Positions 1 to 9,110 of a stretch of 57,287 bases of DNA are shown here, piece by piece. The first letter of the stretch is position 1, and each line of letters begins with the position of its first letter. A model generated the notes under the pieces. It ran no database searches, was not told the origin of the DNA, and was given only the letters and a program-made list of their open reading frames with translations. The stretch is from Burkholderiales bacterium (lineage in GTDB: Bacteria > Pseudomonadota > Gammaproteobacteria > Burkholderiales > Burkholderiaceae_C): assembly GCA_028868825.1 (NCBI GenBank), contig JAGWTU010000034.1, positions 1 through 57,287 of the forward strand, given 5' to 3'. The translations under genes were made by a program, and so were the position numbers.

Positions 1-1234
1 CGTCGTCGACGCTCAGATGCTTGGCATGCAGGAAGCTGCCCTTGTGGCGGTGGATGCCGACGCCGGCGGCCAGCATCGCGTCGTAAAAACTCTGCTGCGC
101 GAGCTGCACGAGCGGCTTGTTCGATTCGGCGTCGACGATCAGGTCGACACGCACGCCGCGGCGCGCCGTCGCGAGCATCGCCGCCAGGAACGGCTCGCTC
201 GGGATCACGTAGGGCGAGGTGAGGACGACGCGGCTGCGCGCGCCGTACATGAGCGCGATCATCACCGCCTCGGCCGTGCCCTCGCTGTAGCCGGGGCCGC
301 TGGGCACGACCTGGGCGTAGCCCGCCGCGATGCCGGCGGCGGCGCCGCTGCCCGATGCGAGGTCGGCCGATTCCGGCGGCAGGTCGGCGGTCTCCAGATA
401 GCGGTCACCCAGCAGCACGGCGTGCAGGTGGCGCACGACCGGGCCGGTGGCGCGCACCAGCAGTTCCTCGTTGACGAGACCGCGGTTCGCATGCGCGCTG
501 ACGATGTTCTGCGAGCCGAAGTACGCGCAGGCGCCGTCGACGACGACGATCTTGCGGTGGTTGCGCAGATCGAAGCGGGCGGCGTTCGGTCCCCACAGCC
601 GCAGCGGCATCACGGCAATGACTTCGACACCGGCGGCGCGCAAGCGCGGGCCCAGTTTCGCGAGCCCGGCGCGCGAGCCGATCGCGTCCATCAGCACGCG
701 CACCGCGACGCCGCGCCGCGCGGCGGCGACCAGCGCATCGGTCATGCGCGCGCCGACCTCGTCGTTCTCGTAGATGTAGAACAGCATGTGGACGAAGCGC
801 TGCGCCTGCGCGACCTCGTCGACGATGCGGGTGATGGCCTCGTCGTAGCGCGGCAGCAGCGTGAAGGCATTGCCGCCCACGGGCGGGAACTCCGACAGCC
901 GGTCGGCCAGCCGCAGCGCCGGCGCGAGTTCGGGCGCGACATGGCGCTCGACCTCGGCTTCGAAGCCGGGCGAGCGCGGTGCCAGCCGGCGCACGAGCTC
1001 GACGATCTGCTTCTGCACCTCGAAGCGCCTTCGCGGCAGGTAGGCGCGGCCGATCAGCCCGTACAGCAGCACGCCCGGCCAGGGCAGGAAGAAGATGAAC
1101 AGCAGCCAGGCGCGCGCGGCGTTGGGCGGCCGGCGCTGCGGCACGTAGAGCAGGGCGCCGATGCGCAGCACCCAGGCACTCGCGTCGTAGAGCGAGACCC
1201 AGTTGAGGTGGCTCAGGGTTTGGTCGAGTGGCAT
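1..1234 (-). CDS. cls: cardiolipin synthase, phospholipase D family (C-terminus beyond window)
   Basis: Predicted membrane enzyme condensing phosphatidylglycerol into cardiolipin. About 411 residues are visible; the C-terminal part runs off the left edge. The protein starts MPLDQTLSHLNW and has an N-terminal hydrophobic stretch (WLLFIFFLPWPGVLLYGLIG), typical of the PLDc_N membrane anchor of bacterial Cls. Two HxKxxxxD catalytic motifs are visible: HRKIVVVD in mid-protein followed by a GSQNIV-type sequence, and HAKHLSVD at the very edge. The order anchor-HKD-HKD is that of cardiolipin synthases rather than phospholipase D toxins. It lies just after tagF on the same strand with 58 bases between, so it may be read through from the T6SS operon, but there is no reason to call it a T6SS effector. 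The start is the first ATG before the hydrophobic segment. Confidence 0.85.
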   Translation of the reverse strand, partial: MPLDQTLSHLNWVSLYDASAWVLRIGALLYVPQRRPPNAARAWLLFIFFLPWPGVLLYGLIGRAYLPRRRFEVQKQIVELVRRLAPRSPGFEAEVERHVAPELAPALRLADRLSEFPPVGGNAFTLLPRYDEAITRIVDEVAQAQRFVHMLFYIYENDEVGARMTDALVAAARRGVAVRVLMDAIGSRAGLAKLGPRLRAAGVEVIAVMPLRLWGPNAARFDLRNHRKIVVVDGACAYFGSQNIVSAHANRGLVNEELLVRATGPVVRHLHAVLLGDRYLETADLPPESADLASGSGAAAGIAAGYAQVVPSGPGYSEGTAEAVMIALMYGARSRVVLTSPYVIPSEPFLAAMLATARRGVRVDLIVDAESNKPLVQLAQQSFYDAMLAAGVGIHRHKGSFLHAKHLSVDD

Positions 1235-1292
1235 GGCGGTTCGAGGTCCATGCTAACCCTGCGCTGTCGCCGTGCCGGCGCCCAAGCCCGTA

Positions 1293-1955
1293 CTACGCTC
1301 GCCCGGCCCCTTGCAGCATCGCCGCCAGCGCCGCCGCGCCCGGCAGTCCGGCGACCAGGCTGCAGGTCGCGCTGCCTTCGCGCAGCGGCCACCACAGGCT
1401 GGCGCCGTCGAGTCGCTGCAACAGCGCCTGCTCGGCCAGCGCATGGGCGAGGTCGCCCGCGCCGGCGCCGGCGGCGGTCTCGAAGCGGCCGCCGCCGATG
1501 GTGCGGCAACTCGCCGCGGCGGCAGCGGGCCAGGGCGGGAGCTGGGCCAGATCGTCCTCGAAGCGCTCGACCGTCGCGCCTTCGGCCAGCGTCTGCAGCG
1601 CCGCGTGCGCCACGCGCGACCACCAGAGGTCGAGGTGATCGAAGGCCCAGCGGTCGGCCGGCGGCCGCGGCCGCGCCTGCGCGACGACCAGCGGGTAGTA
1701 GCGGCCGACGCCGTCGCAACTCGGCATCAGCACGCCGAACCACCATTGCGCATCGACGACGCCCGGCGCCCAGACGAAGCGCCACAGCGGCGCCGCCAGG
1801 TAGTTCGCGAGCCAGTCGGGACCTTGCTGTTCCAGCGCCTGCATGCCGGCGGCAAGCCAGCGGTCGCAGCCCTGGACCCAGCCCGCGTCGAGCCGGCGCG
1901 ACGCGAAGTCGCCCAGCGCCGCGAGCTTGCCGTACCAGCCTGGGGCCGGCCGCAT
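1293..1955 (-). CDS. tagF: type VI secretion-associated protein TagF
   Basis: 220 residues starting MRPAPGWYGKLAALGDF, which carries the GWYGKLxxxGDF signature of the TagF/BMA_A0400 family. In the family, TagF is a cytoplasmic post-translational regulator that holds T6SS assembly in check. Conserved aromatic blocks WRFVWAPG, WWFGVLMPS and a VGRYYPL sequence follow. The ATG sits one base after the tssM stop codon, so translation is probably coupled. A longer upstream start inside tssM is possible in frame, but the GWYGKL block lies at the family's normal N-terminus if this ATG is used. It is the last gene of the T6SS run visible here. Confidence 0.88.
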   Translation of the reverse strand: MRPAPGWYGKLAALGDFASRRLDAGWVQGCDRWLAAGMQALEQQGPDWLANYLAAPLWRFVWAPGVVDAQWWFGVLMPSCDGVGRYYPLVVAQARPRPPADRWAFDHLDLWWSRVAHAALQTLAEGATVERFEDDLAQLPPWPAAAAASCRTIGGGRFETAAGAGAGDLAHALAEQALLQRLDGASLWWPLREGSATCSLVAGLPGAAALAAMLQGAGRA

Positions 1956-1956
1956 C

Positions 1957-4900
1957 TCAAAGTCCCTCGGGGCAGCGGAACGAGCGCAGCTCGGCCAGCC
2001 GCAGCGGGTTGCGCACGCTCGCCGAGGTGACGTCGAAGACCGCCTTGCGGCCATCGATGTCGAAGGTGGCGCGGAACTTCTCGGGCGCCGATCCGGGCTG
2101 CATCGAGACGCGGTCGAACAGCCGGTACAGCGCCCAGGGCCCGTCGTTGACGAGGCCGGTGCCGCTCGACGGATCGACCATCACGCGTACGACGTTGGAG
2201 CCGCGCGGCCCGGGCCAGCGCACCGGCTGCGGGATCTGCGGGCCCTGGTCGTAGCGCACGATCTGGCCGTCGACGTCCATCGTGAACAGATGCAGGCGCG
2301 GGTCCATCTCCACCGGCTTGAATTCGAGCCGCGTCGTCGGCACCGTCGCGCCGCCGTCGAAGAAGGCCTCGCGGATCACCGCCGCGCGCTGGAACTGCGG
2401 CAGCGTGCCGACATCGCCGCCCAGCGGCACGCCGTCGATGGGGCGGAAGCTCCACGGCCGCGTGCCGGTGTCGATGTACATCGCCAGCTTCTGCTGCATC
2501 TGCTCGAACTTGCCGCCGGGGCCGAAGAGGGCCGCGAAATCGGCCGGCCGCACCTCGCGCGTCGCGCTCGGGTCGAAAGGGTAGCGGCCGGTGATGGCCT
2601 GGGTGCAGAAATCGCCGATCTGCGCGCGCACGTCGCGCGAGAGGTTCTCGCGCAGCGTCAGCAGCGCGACGCGGGCGCTCGTGCCGCCGAGGCTCTCGAG
2701 GATCGTGCGCACCGGCTGCGGCGCGTTCGCGGCTTCGACCTTCATCTGGTTGGGCAGCGGCGACGGCGGCGGCGCGCTGCCGCCCTGCACGGCCGCGCTG
2801 ACGGCCAGCAGCAGTTGCTGCAGTTCGCCCAGGCGTTCGACGACGCCGTCGATGGGCGCCTTGCCGCCGCCCTCGGGCGCGGTGACGTAGCGGCGCAGGC
2901 CGGCGAACTCGTCGTCGACGATGCTCTCGATGCGCGGCTGCGGCGCGCCGTTGGTCGCCGCCGCCTGGCCGGTGGCGCTGCGGAACTTGGCCGTCAACTG
3001 GTTGGCCAATTGGTCGCCCTTGCTCGCGAGCTGGTCGGTGAGGCCCGCGCCGGCGCCGCTGCCCAGCAGCGTCGTCTGCCGCGACATCGCCCTCATCAGC
3101 GGCACCAGCGGGTTGTCGGGCGCCGAGAGGAAGCGCGCCTTCTCGAGCGACTGCGCGATGCTCGTCAGCGGCTGCAGCCGGATGTCGGCGATGAAGGCCT
3201 TCCAGGTGTCGCGGTACTCCTCGAGGTAGAGGCGGCGCACGTCGTCGACGAGCTTGGTCGAGTCGAGCGCGCCGGTGATCGCGCCACCCATCGCGCCGCC
3301 GGGGGCGATGCCCAGCACCCAGGCCTGCTCGGATGCGAGCTGGCGCGTGACCTCGGCGACGACCTTCTGGAAGCCCTTGTGGTAGCCGTCGTAGGTGTAG
3401 AGACCGGGGACGCCGCGCGTCAGCGGCAAGCCGCTGGCGCGCGTAAAGACGAGCTGCGCATTCGGGCCGCCGGCGCCGACGACGGTGAATTCCGGGATCT
3501 CGGCGCCCAGCCCCTGGCGCCGCAGCCGGTGGTAGACGCGCTGCGGCAGCGACACCGCGGCGAGCTTGTTGCGCAGCGCCGCCACCAGCGCCTGGTCCTG
3601 CGGCAGCGGCGACACGGCCGCGCCCTGGGCGAGCAGCGCGTCGAGATGGCGGCTCATCGCGGCGCGCTGCTCGGGCGTGACCTCGCGGGCTTGGCGCGCG
3701 TCCCAGTCGGCCTCGAAATGGTCCTTCAGCGCGGCGGCGTCGAAATGCGCCGGCTCGTACATCATCAGATAGGCCTTCAGTGCCTCGTACTGGACCTCGG
3801 GCGGTTCGTCGGCGCGCAGCTGCTGCTCGACGCGCAGCGCCAGCCGCGGCAGCACGGCATCGGTCAGCATGTGCTGGTAGGCCTGGTCGGCGGCGCCGTC
3901 GAGCTTGCGGCCCTGGTAGAGGCCGAAGCCGAGCCGCCACGGCGCGCCGGCGTCGGCCTTGCCGTCACCGTTGGCGTCGGCGCTGCCGTCGGCCGCCAGG
4001 CTGCGCGTCGCGTCGAGCGCGGGCAGGATGGGCGCGAGGTCGGGCGTCGCGCGGTTGGGCGTCTGCTGCACCTCGCGCTGCACCGCCTCGACGCGCGCGG
4101 CGACGCGCTCGACATAGGCGGCATTGCCGCGCCAGCTCGTCCACCAAGCGGCGATGGTGCCCGCGGCCAGCAGCGCCAGCGCCGCATAGCCGGCGACGGC
4201 GAGCGCGCCGCGGCGGCGGTCCCAGCGGCGGTCGATGCCGGCCAGGCCTTCCTCGGCGAAGACGACCTCGGTCAGCAGGCGCTCCAGAAAATAGCTGCGG
4301 CCACTGGCGCGCTGCGGCGGCAGCACGGCCTGCTCGATGCGGAAGCGCCGCGACACGGCGCCGAGCACGCGGTCGATCGGCGACCCCTCCTGCGTGCCGC
4401 TGACGAGGTAGACGCCGCGCAGCTGCGCCACGTCGCCGAACGGCGTCGGCGTGAACACCTGCTGCACGAATTCGAGCAGCGGCGCGCGCAGCGCGGCGAA
4501 CTGGTGCGGGAAACCGTAGATGCGGGCACGGCGCTGCGCGTCGGGCTCGGACTGCAGGCGGTCGATCAAACCGTCCTGCAGGCGTTGCAGCAGGGCGTCG
4601 AGTTCGGGCGAGAGCGCCTGCTGCCAGGCCTGCGCCGGCTCGAGCGCGAAGGTGCAGCCCCAGGGCGTCGCGCGCTGCTCCTTCTCCAGGCCGGCGAAGA
4701 CATCGGCGAAGCCGGCCATCAGGTCGACCTTGGTCACCAGCAGGTACACCGGCAACTGCAGCCGCAACTGGCGCTGCAGCTCCTGCAGCCGCAACTGCAC
4801 CTGCTGTGCATAGCGCAGGCGGTCGGCGGCGCCGCGCGCGAGCAGGTCGCTGGCCGCGACCGTGACGAGCACGCCGTTGAGCGGCTGGCGCGGCCGCGAG

Positions 4901-5571
4901 CGCTTGAGCAGGTCGAGGAAGCCCGACCAGGTCGCCTTGTCGCCGGCGGCGTCGCTGTCCTGGGTCGTGAAGCGGCCCGCGGTGTCGATGAGCACGGCGC
5001 GGTCGGTGAACCACCATTGGCAGTCGCGCGTGCCCGAGACACCGCGCAGCGCCTCGTCGCCCATCTGCGCCGCGAGCGGGAACTGCAGGCCGGCGTTGCG
5101 CAGCGCCGTCGTCTTGCCCGAGCCCGGCGCGCCGACGATCAGGTACCAGGGCAGCTGGTACAGATAGCGGCCGCCCCAGCGCTGGCGCAGTTTCGCCAGC
5201 GGCCCGCCGGATGAGCCGGCGGCGCTGCCGAAGCGCGCATGGCGCAGCGTCAGCATCGCCGTCTCGAAACGCTGGCGCACGGCGGCCATGTCGGCGCTTT
5301 CGGGGGTGGCCGCCGGCGCCGCCGGCGCGAGCGCGGCCACCACCTGCTCGTTGCCGCGGCGCGCACGCCAGGCGCGCCAGCCGAGCGTGCCGACGAACGC
5401 GAGCACCAGCAGCGCCGTCGCGATCCAGCAGGCGCGGTCGGTGTCCAGCGGCCGCCAGCCGCGGATCTGCACGTCGGGGCCGACCCACCACAGCAGCAGC
5501 AGCAGCGCGGCGAGCAGCAGCGCCCACAGCGTCCAGCGGTTGAAGAAGAACCCGAGCAGCTTCTTGATCAT
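1957..5571 (-). CDS. tssM: type VI secretion membrane complex protein TssM (IcmF-like)
   Basis: 1204-residue inner-membrane protein, a normal TssM length. Two N-terminal transmembrane segments (about residues 12-30 and 48-66) precede a cytoplasmic NTPase-like domain with Walker A GAPGSGKT (about 147-154) and a Walker B-like VLIDTAGR. A third hydrophobic segment (ALAVAGYAALALLAAGTIAA) lies near residue 455, followed by the long periplasmic region that docks with TssJ. In known systems TssJ, TssL and TssM form the trans-envelope channel base. Here the gene follows tssL with 16 bases between and abuts tagF. Both nucleotide-binding motifs look intact, so no loss of ATPase function is implied by the sequence. 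Confidence 0.95.
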   Translation of the reverse strand: MIKKLLGFFFNRWTLWALLLAALLLLLWWVGPDVQIRGWRPLDTDRACWIATALLVLAFVGTLGWRAWRARRGNEQVVAALAPAAPAATPESADMAAVRQRFETAMLTLRHARFGSAAGSSGGPLAKLRQRWGGRYLYQLPWYLIVGAPGSGKTTALRNAGLQFPLAAQMGDEALRGVSGTRDCQWWFTDRAVLIDTAGRFTTQDSDAAGDKATWSGFLDLLKRSRPRQPLNGVLVTVAASDLLARGAADRLRYAQQVQLRLQELQRQLRLQLPVYLLVTKVDLMAGFADVFAGLEKEQRATPWGCTFALEPAQAWQQALSPELDALLQRLQDGLIDRLQSEPDAQRRARIYGFPHQFAALRAPLLEFVQQVFTPTPFGDVAQLRGVYLVSGTQEGSPIDRVLGAVSRRFRIEQAVLPPQRASGRSYFLERLLTEVVFAEEGLAGIDRRWDRRRGALAVAGYAALALLAAGTIAAWWTSWRGNAAYVERVAARVEAVQREVQQTPNRATPDLAPILPALDATRSLAADGSADANGDGKADAGAPWRLGFGLYQGRKLDGAADQAYQHMLTDAVLPRLALRVEQQLRADEPPEVQYEALKAYLMMYEPAHFDAAALKDHFEADWDARQAREVTPEQRAAMSRHLDALLAQGAAVSPLPQDQALVAALRNKLAAVSLPQRVYHRLRRQGLGAEIPEFTVVGAGGPNAQLVFTRASGLPLTRGVPGLYTYDGYHKGFQKVVAEVTRQLASEQAWVLGIAPGGAMGGAITGALDSTKLVDDVRRLYLEEYRDTWKAFIADIRLQPLTSIAQSLEKARFLSAPDNPLVPLMRAMSRQTTLLGSGAGAGLTDQLASKGDQLANQLTAKFRSATGQAAATNGAPQPRIESIVDDEFAGLRRYVTAPEGGGKAPIDGVVERLGELQQLLLAVSAAVQGGSAPPPSPLPNQMKVEAANAPQPVRTILESLGGTSARVALLTLRENLSRDVRAQIGDFCTQAITGRYPFDPSATREVRPADFAALFGPGGKFEQMQQKLAMYIDTGTRPWSFRPIDGVPLGGDVGTLPQFQRAAVIREAFFDGGATVPTTRLEFKPVEMDPRLHLFTMDVDGQIVRYDQGPQIPQPVRWPGPRGSNVVRVMVDPSSGTGLVNDGPWALYRLFDRVSMQPGSAPEKFRATFDIDGRKAVFDVTSASVRNPLRLAELRSFRCPEGL

Positions 5572-5587
5572 GGTCGGCCGTCCGCGC

Positions 5588-6919
5588 TCAGCCGCCGGCC
5601 GACGCCGCGCGCGCCGGGGTGTCGGTGCGCGCCGGGCGCAGCGTGATCTCGACGCGGCGGTTCAGCGCGCGGTTCGCCGGCGTGTCGTTGGACGCCACGG
5701 GGTCGCTGTCGGCGCGGCCCTCTGCGCGGATGCGCGCATCGGGCACGCCGGCGGCGACGAGGATGGCGCGCACGGCGCGTGCGCGTTCGTCCGACAGATG
5801 CCAGTTCGACGGGAAGCGCAGCGAGCGCATCGGCTGGTTGTCGGTGTAGCCGCTGACGAGCACGTCGCCACCGACGCGCACCAGCGCCTGGGCGATGCGC
5901 TGCAGCAGCGCCTCGCGCTCGGCCGACGGCGTCGCGCTGCCCGAAGCGAACAGCGTGTCGCCGTGCAGCGTGACGACGCTGCGGTCGACCTCGTCGCGCA
6001 CGGCGACGAGGCCGGCGCGGATGTCGGGTTCGAGGAACAGCGCCAGCCGCGGCTGCGGCGCCGGTTGCGCCACGGCAGCCACCGGCGGCGCCAGCCGCAG
6101 ACCCTGGATGCGCGCGTAGACCGGGTCGGCGCGGCCGGCCAGCGAGTAGGCGAATGCGGCGTAGATGCCGGCCAGCACGAGCAGCGTGAGTGCCGCGGTC
6201 AGCGCCAGCGGCAGCCAAGACAGGCCGGGGCGCGCGCGCGCCGGCTGGCCCTGCCAATGCGCGGCCAGAGCCGGCGCGTAGCTGCCGCGTTCGCGCTGGA
6301 TGAGCTGGGCGAGCTTGGCGCGGATCGCGTCGAGCTGTTCGCGGCCCTGCGCGGCGACGCGGTAGCGGCCCTCGAAGCCGAGCGAGATCGCGGCGTAGAT
6401 CAGCTCCAGCAGGTCGCGATTCGCGGCCGGCTTGTCGGCCAGCCGCGCCATCAGCTGGAACACCTTCTCGCCGCCCGAGACCTCGTTGTGGAACTCGGCC
6501 AGCAGCGTGTTGCGCGCCCAGGCACCCGAGCCGCCCCAGGGCGTCTCGGCAGCCGCCTCGTCGAGCATCGTGCACAGCACGTAGCGCGCCGCCATCGCGC
6601 GCTCGGGCGCGATGCCGCGGGTCTGCGCCGCCGCCTGGAAGTCGCGGATGCCCTGGGCCAGCGCCGCGCGCACCGACACCGGGTCGGCCTGGCGCGTGCG
6701 CCGCAGCTGCGGCACCAGCAGCAGCAGCCGGTTGGCCAGCGCCAGCAGCGGGTTCAGCCCGAGCTCGGGTTCGGGTGCGGCTGCGCCCTGCAGCGTCGTC
6801 GTCGTCGTGCCGTCGTCGCCGGCGCTGCGCCATTGCGCCGGGCCGGGCTTGGGGAAGGGGCGCTGCGGCGGTTCGAGCGACTCGAACGGGTCGTCGACGC
6901 GGGGCGGGTCGGCGGCCAT
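5588..6919 (-). CDS. tssL: type VI secretion protein TssL with OmpA-like peptidoglycan-binding domain
   Basis: 443 residues. The N-terminal half is a DotU/IcmH cytoplasmic domain (LGLNPLLALANRLLLLVPQL, then CTMLDEAAAETPWG). It is followed by one transmembrane segment near residue 240 (LPLALTAALTLLVLAGIYAA) and a periplasmic OmpA-type domain with the GYTDNQP and NRRVEI motifs that bind peptidoglycan. This is the 'extended' TssL in which the cell-wall anchor is fused rather than supplied by TagL or TagN. It lies between tssK and tssM. The spacing upstream is unusual because a repeat element separates it from tssK. Confidence 0.95.
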   Translation of the reverse strand: MAADPPRVDDPFESLEPPQRPFPKPGPAQWRSAGDDGTTTTTLQGAAAPEPELGLNPLLALANRLLLLVPQLRRTRQADPVSVRAALAQGIRDFQAAAQTRGIAPERAMAARYVLCTMLDEAAAETPWGGSGAWARNTLLAEFHNEVSGGEKVFQLMARLADKPAANRDLLELIYAAISLGFEGRYRVAAQGREQLDAIRAKLAQLIQRERGSYAPALAAHWQGQPARARPGLSWLPLALTAALTLLVLAGIYAAFAYSLAGRADPVYARIQGLRLAPPVAAVAQPAPQPRLALFLEPDIRAGLVAVRDEVDRSVVTLHGDTLFASGSATPSAEREALLQRIAQALVRVGGDVLVSGYTDNQPMRSLRFPSNWHLSDERARAVRAILVAAGVPDARIRAEGRADSDPVASNDTPANRALNRRVEITLRPARTDTPARAASAGG

Positions 6920-6921
6920 CA

Positions 6922-6996
6922 GTACCGCCCGGCCGTTCCGAAGGTACTGAGCGCCCCCCTGGGGGGCCGCGAACGGAGTGAGCTTGGGGGCTTCAC
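6922..6996. repeat. C6/G6 palindromic intergenic repeat inside the T6SS operon
   Basis: The interval between tssK and tssL holds a short palindrome (CCCCCCTGGGGGG) followed by the block GAACGGAGTGAGCTTGGGGG. Next to it is a GTACC/GGTAC inverted pair enclosing GCCCGGCCGTTCCGAA. I recognise this composite as a dispersed intergenic repeat frequent in Comamonadaceae-type genomes; that is recall, not a search. It can fold into hairpins and may act as a processing or attenuation site between tssK and tssL. Confidence 0.7.
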
Positions 6997-6997
6997 T

Positions 6998-8332
6998 TCA
7001 GCTTTGGCGGATGGCCCAGAGTTCCAGCTCCAGGCCCGGGAAATCGCCGCCGACATGCAGCGCGATCGCGCCGCTGCGCTCGGCCTGCTTCCACAGCTCG
7101 CCCTGGCGCTCGATCTCGAAGTAATGGCTGCCGTCGTGGAACGGCAGCTGCCGCGGCGCCACCGCGAGGCTGCGCAGACCCAGGCCCGGCAGATGGAAGT
7201 TGACGAGGTTGACGATGGCCTCGGTCGGCCCGAGCTTGCTCTTGGCCGGGAAGCCCTGGCGCAGCTGCTCGCCCGGCAGTTGCGCGCGCACCGCGAGCAC
7301 GAGCGAGGCGCCGCGCAGCAGTTCGAGATCCCCGACGGTGGCGGTGCGCACGCCATGCTTGTGCTCGACGAGCTCGATCTGCACGGCATGGCGCTGGATC
7401 GCCATCGACAGCAGCTCGCGCAGATGCTGGATCAGCGGCGCGAACGGCTTCTGCAGGTCGTCGTGGCGGTACAGCGGATGCTCACGCGCGCGCCGCGTCG
7501 GGCCGTGCGTCGAGAGCTCGCCGTCCAGGGCCAGGCATTCGAGATAGAAAGGCCACGGGTGGACGCTGGGCGCGAGCGCGAACTGCCGCAGCAGCGGCTC
7601 GTGGCGGTTGAGGATCTGCAGCATCAGGAAATCGGCGACCTCGGAGACGCCATGCCCGAGCTGGCCCATCGCCGCGGCCAGCGCCTGCGCGCGCTGCTGC
7701 ACCAGGCCGTGCAGCAGCGAGGCCGTCTGCGATAGCTGGCCGGTGGCGTCGATGCGCGTCTGCGGCGCGAGGTAGGCGCGGTCGAGCACGACCTGACCGT
7801 CGTCGCGGCGTTCGACGACGCGGGCCACGCCGAGCGCGACCCAGGCGTCGCCGGCATCGCGCTGGCGCAGCAGGCGCAGCCGCAGCGCGCCGAGCTGCAC
7901 CGGCTCGGGGTCGTCGGCGGCGTTGACCTGGTCGCGCAGGTCCTGGTCGACGACGCGATAGCGTGCCGTCTCGTCGCCATGGCCGTCGCCGTAGTCGACC
8001 TCGGTGACGCCGATGCGGGCGCGCGGCGCGGCCAGGCAGATCAGCTCGCCCTGGATCTCGGCGCCGATCTCCAGCGGCGGCGGCAGCGCGTCGACATCGG
8101 GCATCGAGAACGGCATGCCGTCGGGCAGCACGCCGCGCGCGCGCGTCAGCGCCAGCCGGCCGGTGGCGAGCTGGGCCTCGTCGAGCACCAGTTCCGACCA
8201 GCCCCAGGCGTAGGGCAGGTTGGCCTGGGCACGCGCGTCGACGAGCGACTCGAGAAAACGCGATTCCTGCTGGAAATGGTGCGGCTGCAGGAACATGCCC
8301 TGCGACCAGACGACGCGTTGGTGGACCGTCAC
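6998..8332 (-). CDS. tssK: type VI secretion baseplate protein TssK
   Basis: 444 residues with the family opening MTVHQRVVWSQGMFLQPHHF (VxWxEGMFLxPQHFQ in the family) and the conserved block HPWPFYLECLALDGEL in mid-protein. TssK trimers link the baseplate (TssEFG) to the TssJLM membrane complex. It directly follows tssJ with a 10-base gap. No baseplate partner genes (tssE, tssF, tssG) or sheath genes occur in the window, so this T6SS must be completed elsewhere or beyond the left edge. Confidence 0.95.
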   Translation of the reverse strand: MTVHQRVVWSQGMFLQPHHFQQESRFLESLVDARAQANLPYAWGWSELVLDEAQLATGRLALTRARGVLPDGMPFSMPDVDALPPPLEIGAEIQGELICLAAPRARIGVTEVDYGDGHGDETARYRVVDQDLRDQVNAADDPEPVQLGALRLRLLRQRDAGDAWVALGVARVVERRDDGQVVLDRAYLAPQTRIDATGQLSQTASLLHGLVQQRAQALAAAMGQLGHGVSEVADFLMLQILNRHEPLLRQFALAPSVHPWPFYLECLALDGELSTHGPTRRAREHPLYRHDDLQKPFAPLIQHLRELLSMAIQRHAVQIELVEHKHGVRTATVGDLELLRGASLVLAVRAQLPGEQLRQGFPAKSKLGPTEAIVNLVNFHLPGLGLRSLAVAPRQLPFHDGSHYFEIERQGELWKQAERSGAIALHVGGDFPGLELELWAIRQS

Positions 8333-8342
8333 GGCGACGTCG

Positions 8343-8885
8343 TCACTGCACGGTGACCGAGAGCGCCAGCGCGTCGGCGCGGATCGTCAGCTTCTGCGTC
8401 TTCGCCGGCTGCACCTGCGCGCTGGCGCGCCAGGTCGCGTGCTCGAGATCGCGATACAGGCCGACGACGCCGATGTAGCGCGTCTCGGCATTCAGCTGCT
8501 TGTTGTACGGCTGGCTGCGGCCGGGTTCGAGCGTGAACTCCTCGCGCGCCACGAGGTCGGCGGCCAGCGCCGCCCGGTCGCCCTGGTACAGCGACATGAA
8601 GTCGGCCTGCGTGAAGGCCGTGGGCGTGCGCAATTCGTAGACGCGCAGGACGAGCGGCGAGGGCCGCTGCGAGACGCTCGGGTTGAGCCCCGCGGCAGCG
8701 CTGATGCTGCCCTCGACGCGGGTCGGCGCGGTGCCGATGCCGATCTTGGGCAGCATCGAGCAGGCGCCGAGCCCCAGGGTCATGGCCAGACCGAGGGCCA
8801 GGCGGAATGCCGGACCGAATGCCCGACCGAATGCCCGAGGCAAGGCGGCGCGGACGACGGCAGGGCGATGAAGGGCAGGACTCAA
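8343..8885 (-). CDS. tssJ: type VI secretion outer-membrane lipoprotein TssJ
   Basis: 180 residues if started at a TTG codon. This start is chosen because CCGGAG lies 7 bases upstream and because it yields a proper lipoprotein signal: basic residues, the hydrophobic FRLALGLAMTLGL, then lipobox LGAC. The only nearby in-frame ATG would leave just eight residues before the cysteine, too short for export. The mature part contains VLRVYELRTPTAF and the FMSLYQ block typical of the TssJ/SciN family (LxVYQLxxxxxF). It anchors TssM to the outer membrane. First gene of the visible T6SS operon; the 225 bases upstream separate it from a divergent small gene. Confidence 0.88.
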   Translation of the reverse strand: MSPALHRPAVVRAALPRAFGRAFGPAFRLALGLAMTLGLGACSMLPKIGIGTAPTRVEGSISAAAGLNPSVSQRPSPLVLRVYELRTPTAFTQADFMSLYQGDRAALAADLVAREEFTLEPGRSQPYNKQLNAETRYIGVVGLYRDLEHATWRASAQVQPAKTQKLTIRADALALSVTVQ

Positions 8886-9110
8886 GGGCGGGCTCCGGAC
8901 GGCGGGTCCAAGAATAGCCAGCGCGACCGCGGTGCAGCGGTGACTTAGGTAATCCGTCCCGCGGCGGCGCGCAGGCCAGCGGCGGCGCACTTTTTTTTCG
9001 CTGCCCTGTCCTCCGGCCGGCTTGCCGCTGCGTTGTGACCCTACTTCGGGCGGTGGGCACCCAGGCCAACCGACCGCAAGATTCGCAACCCAGCCAGGAG
9101 TCCCGCCCAC

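Noticed and set aside
17..5214. Very long plus-strand open frames over the T6SS genes
   Set aside because: They are antisense shadows caused by high GC; their translations are Arg/Ala-rich without motifs, whereas the minus strand encodes conserved TssM, TagF and Cls.
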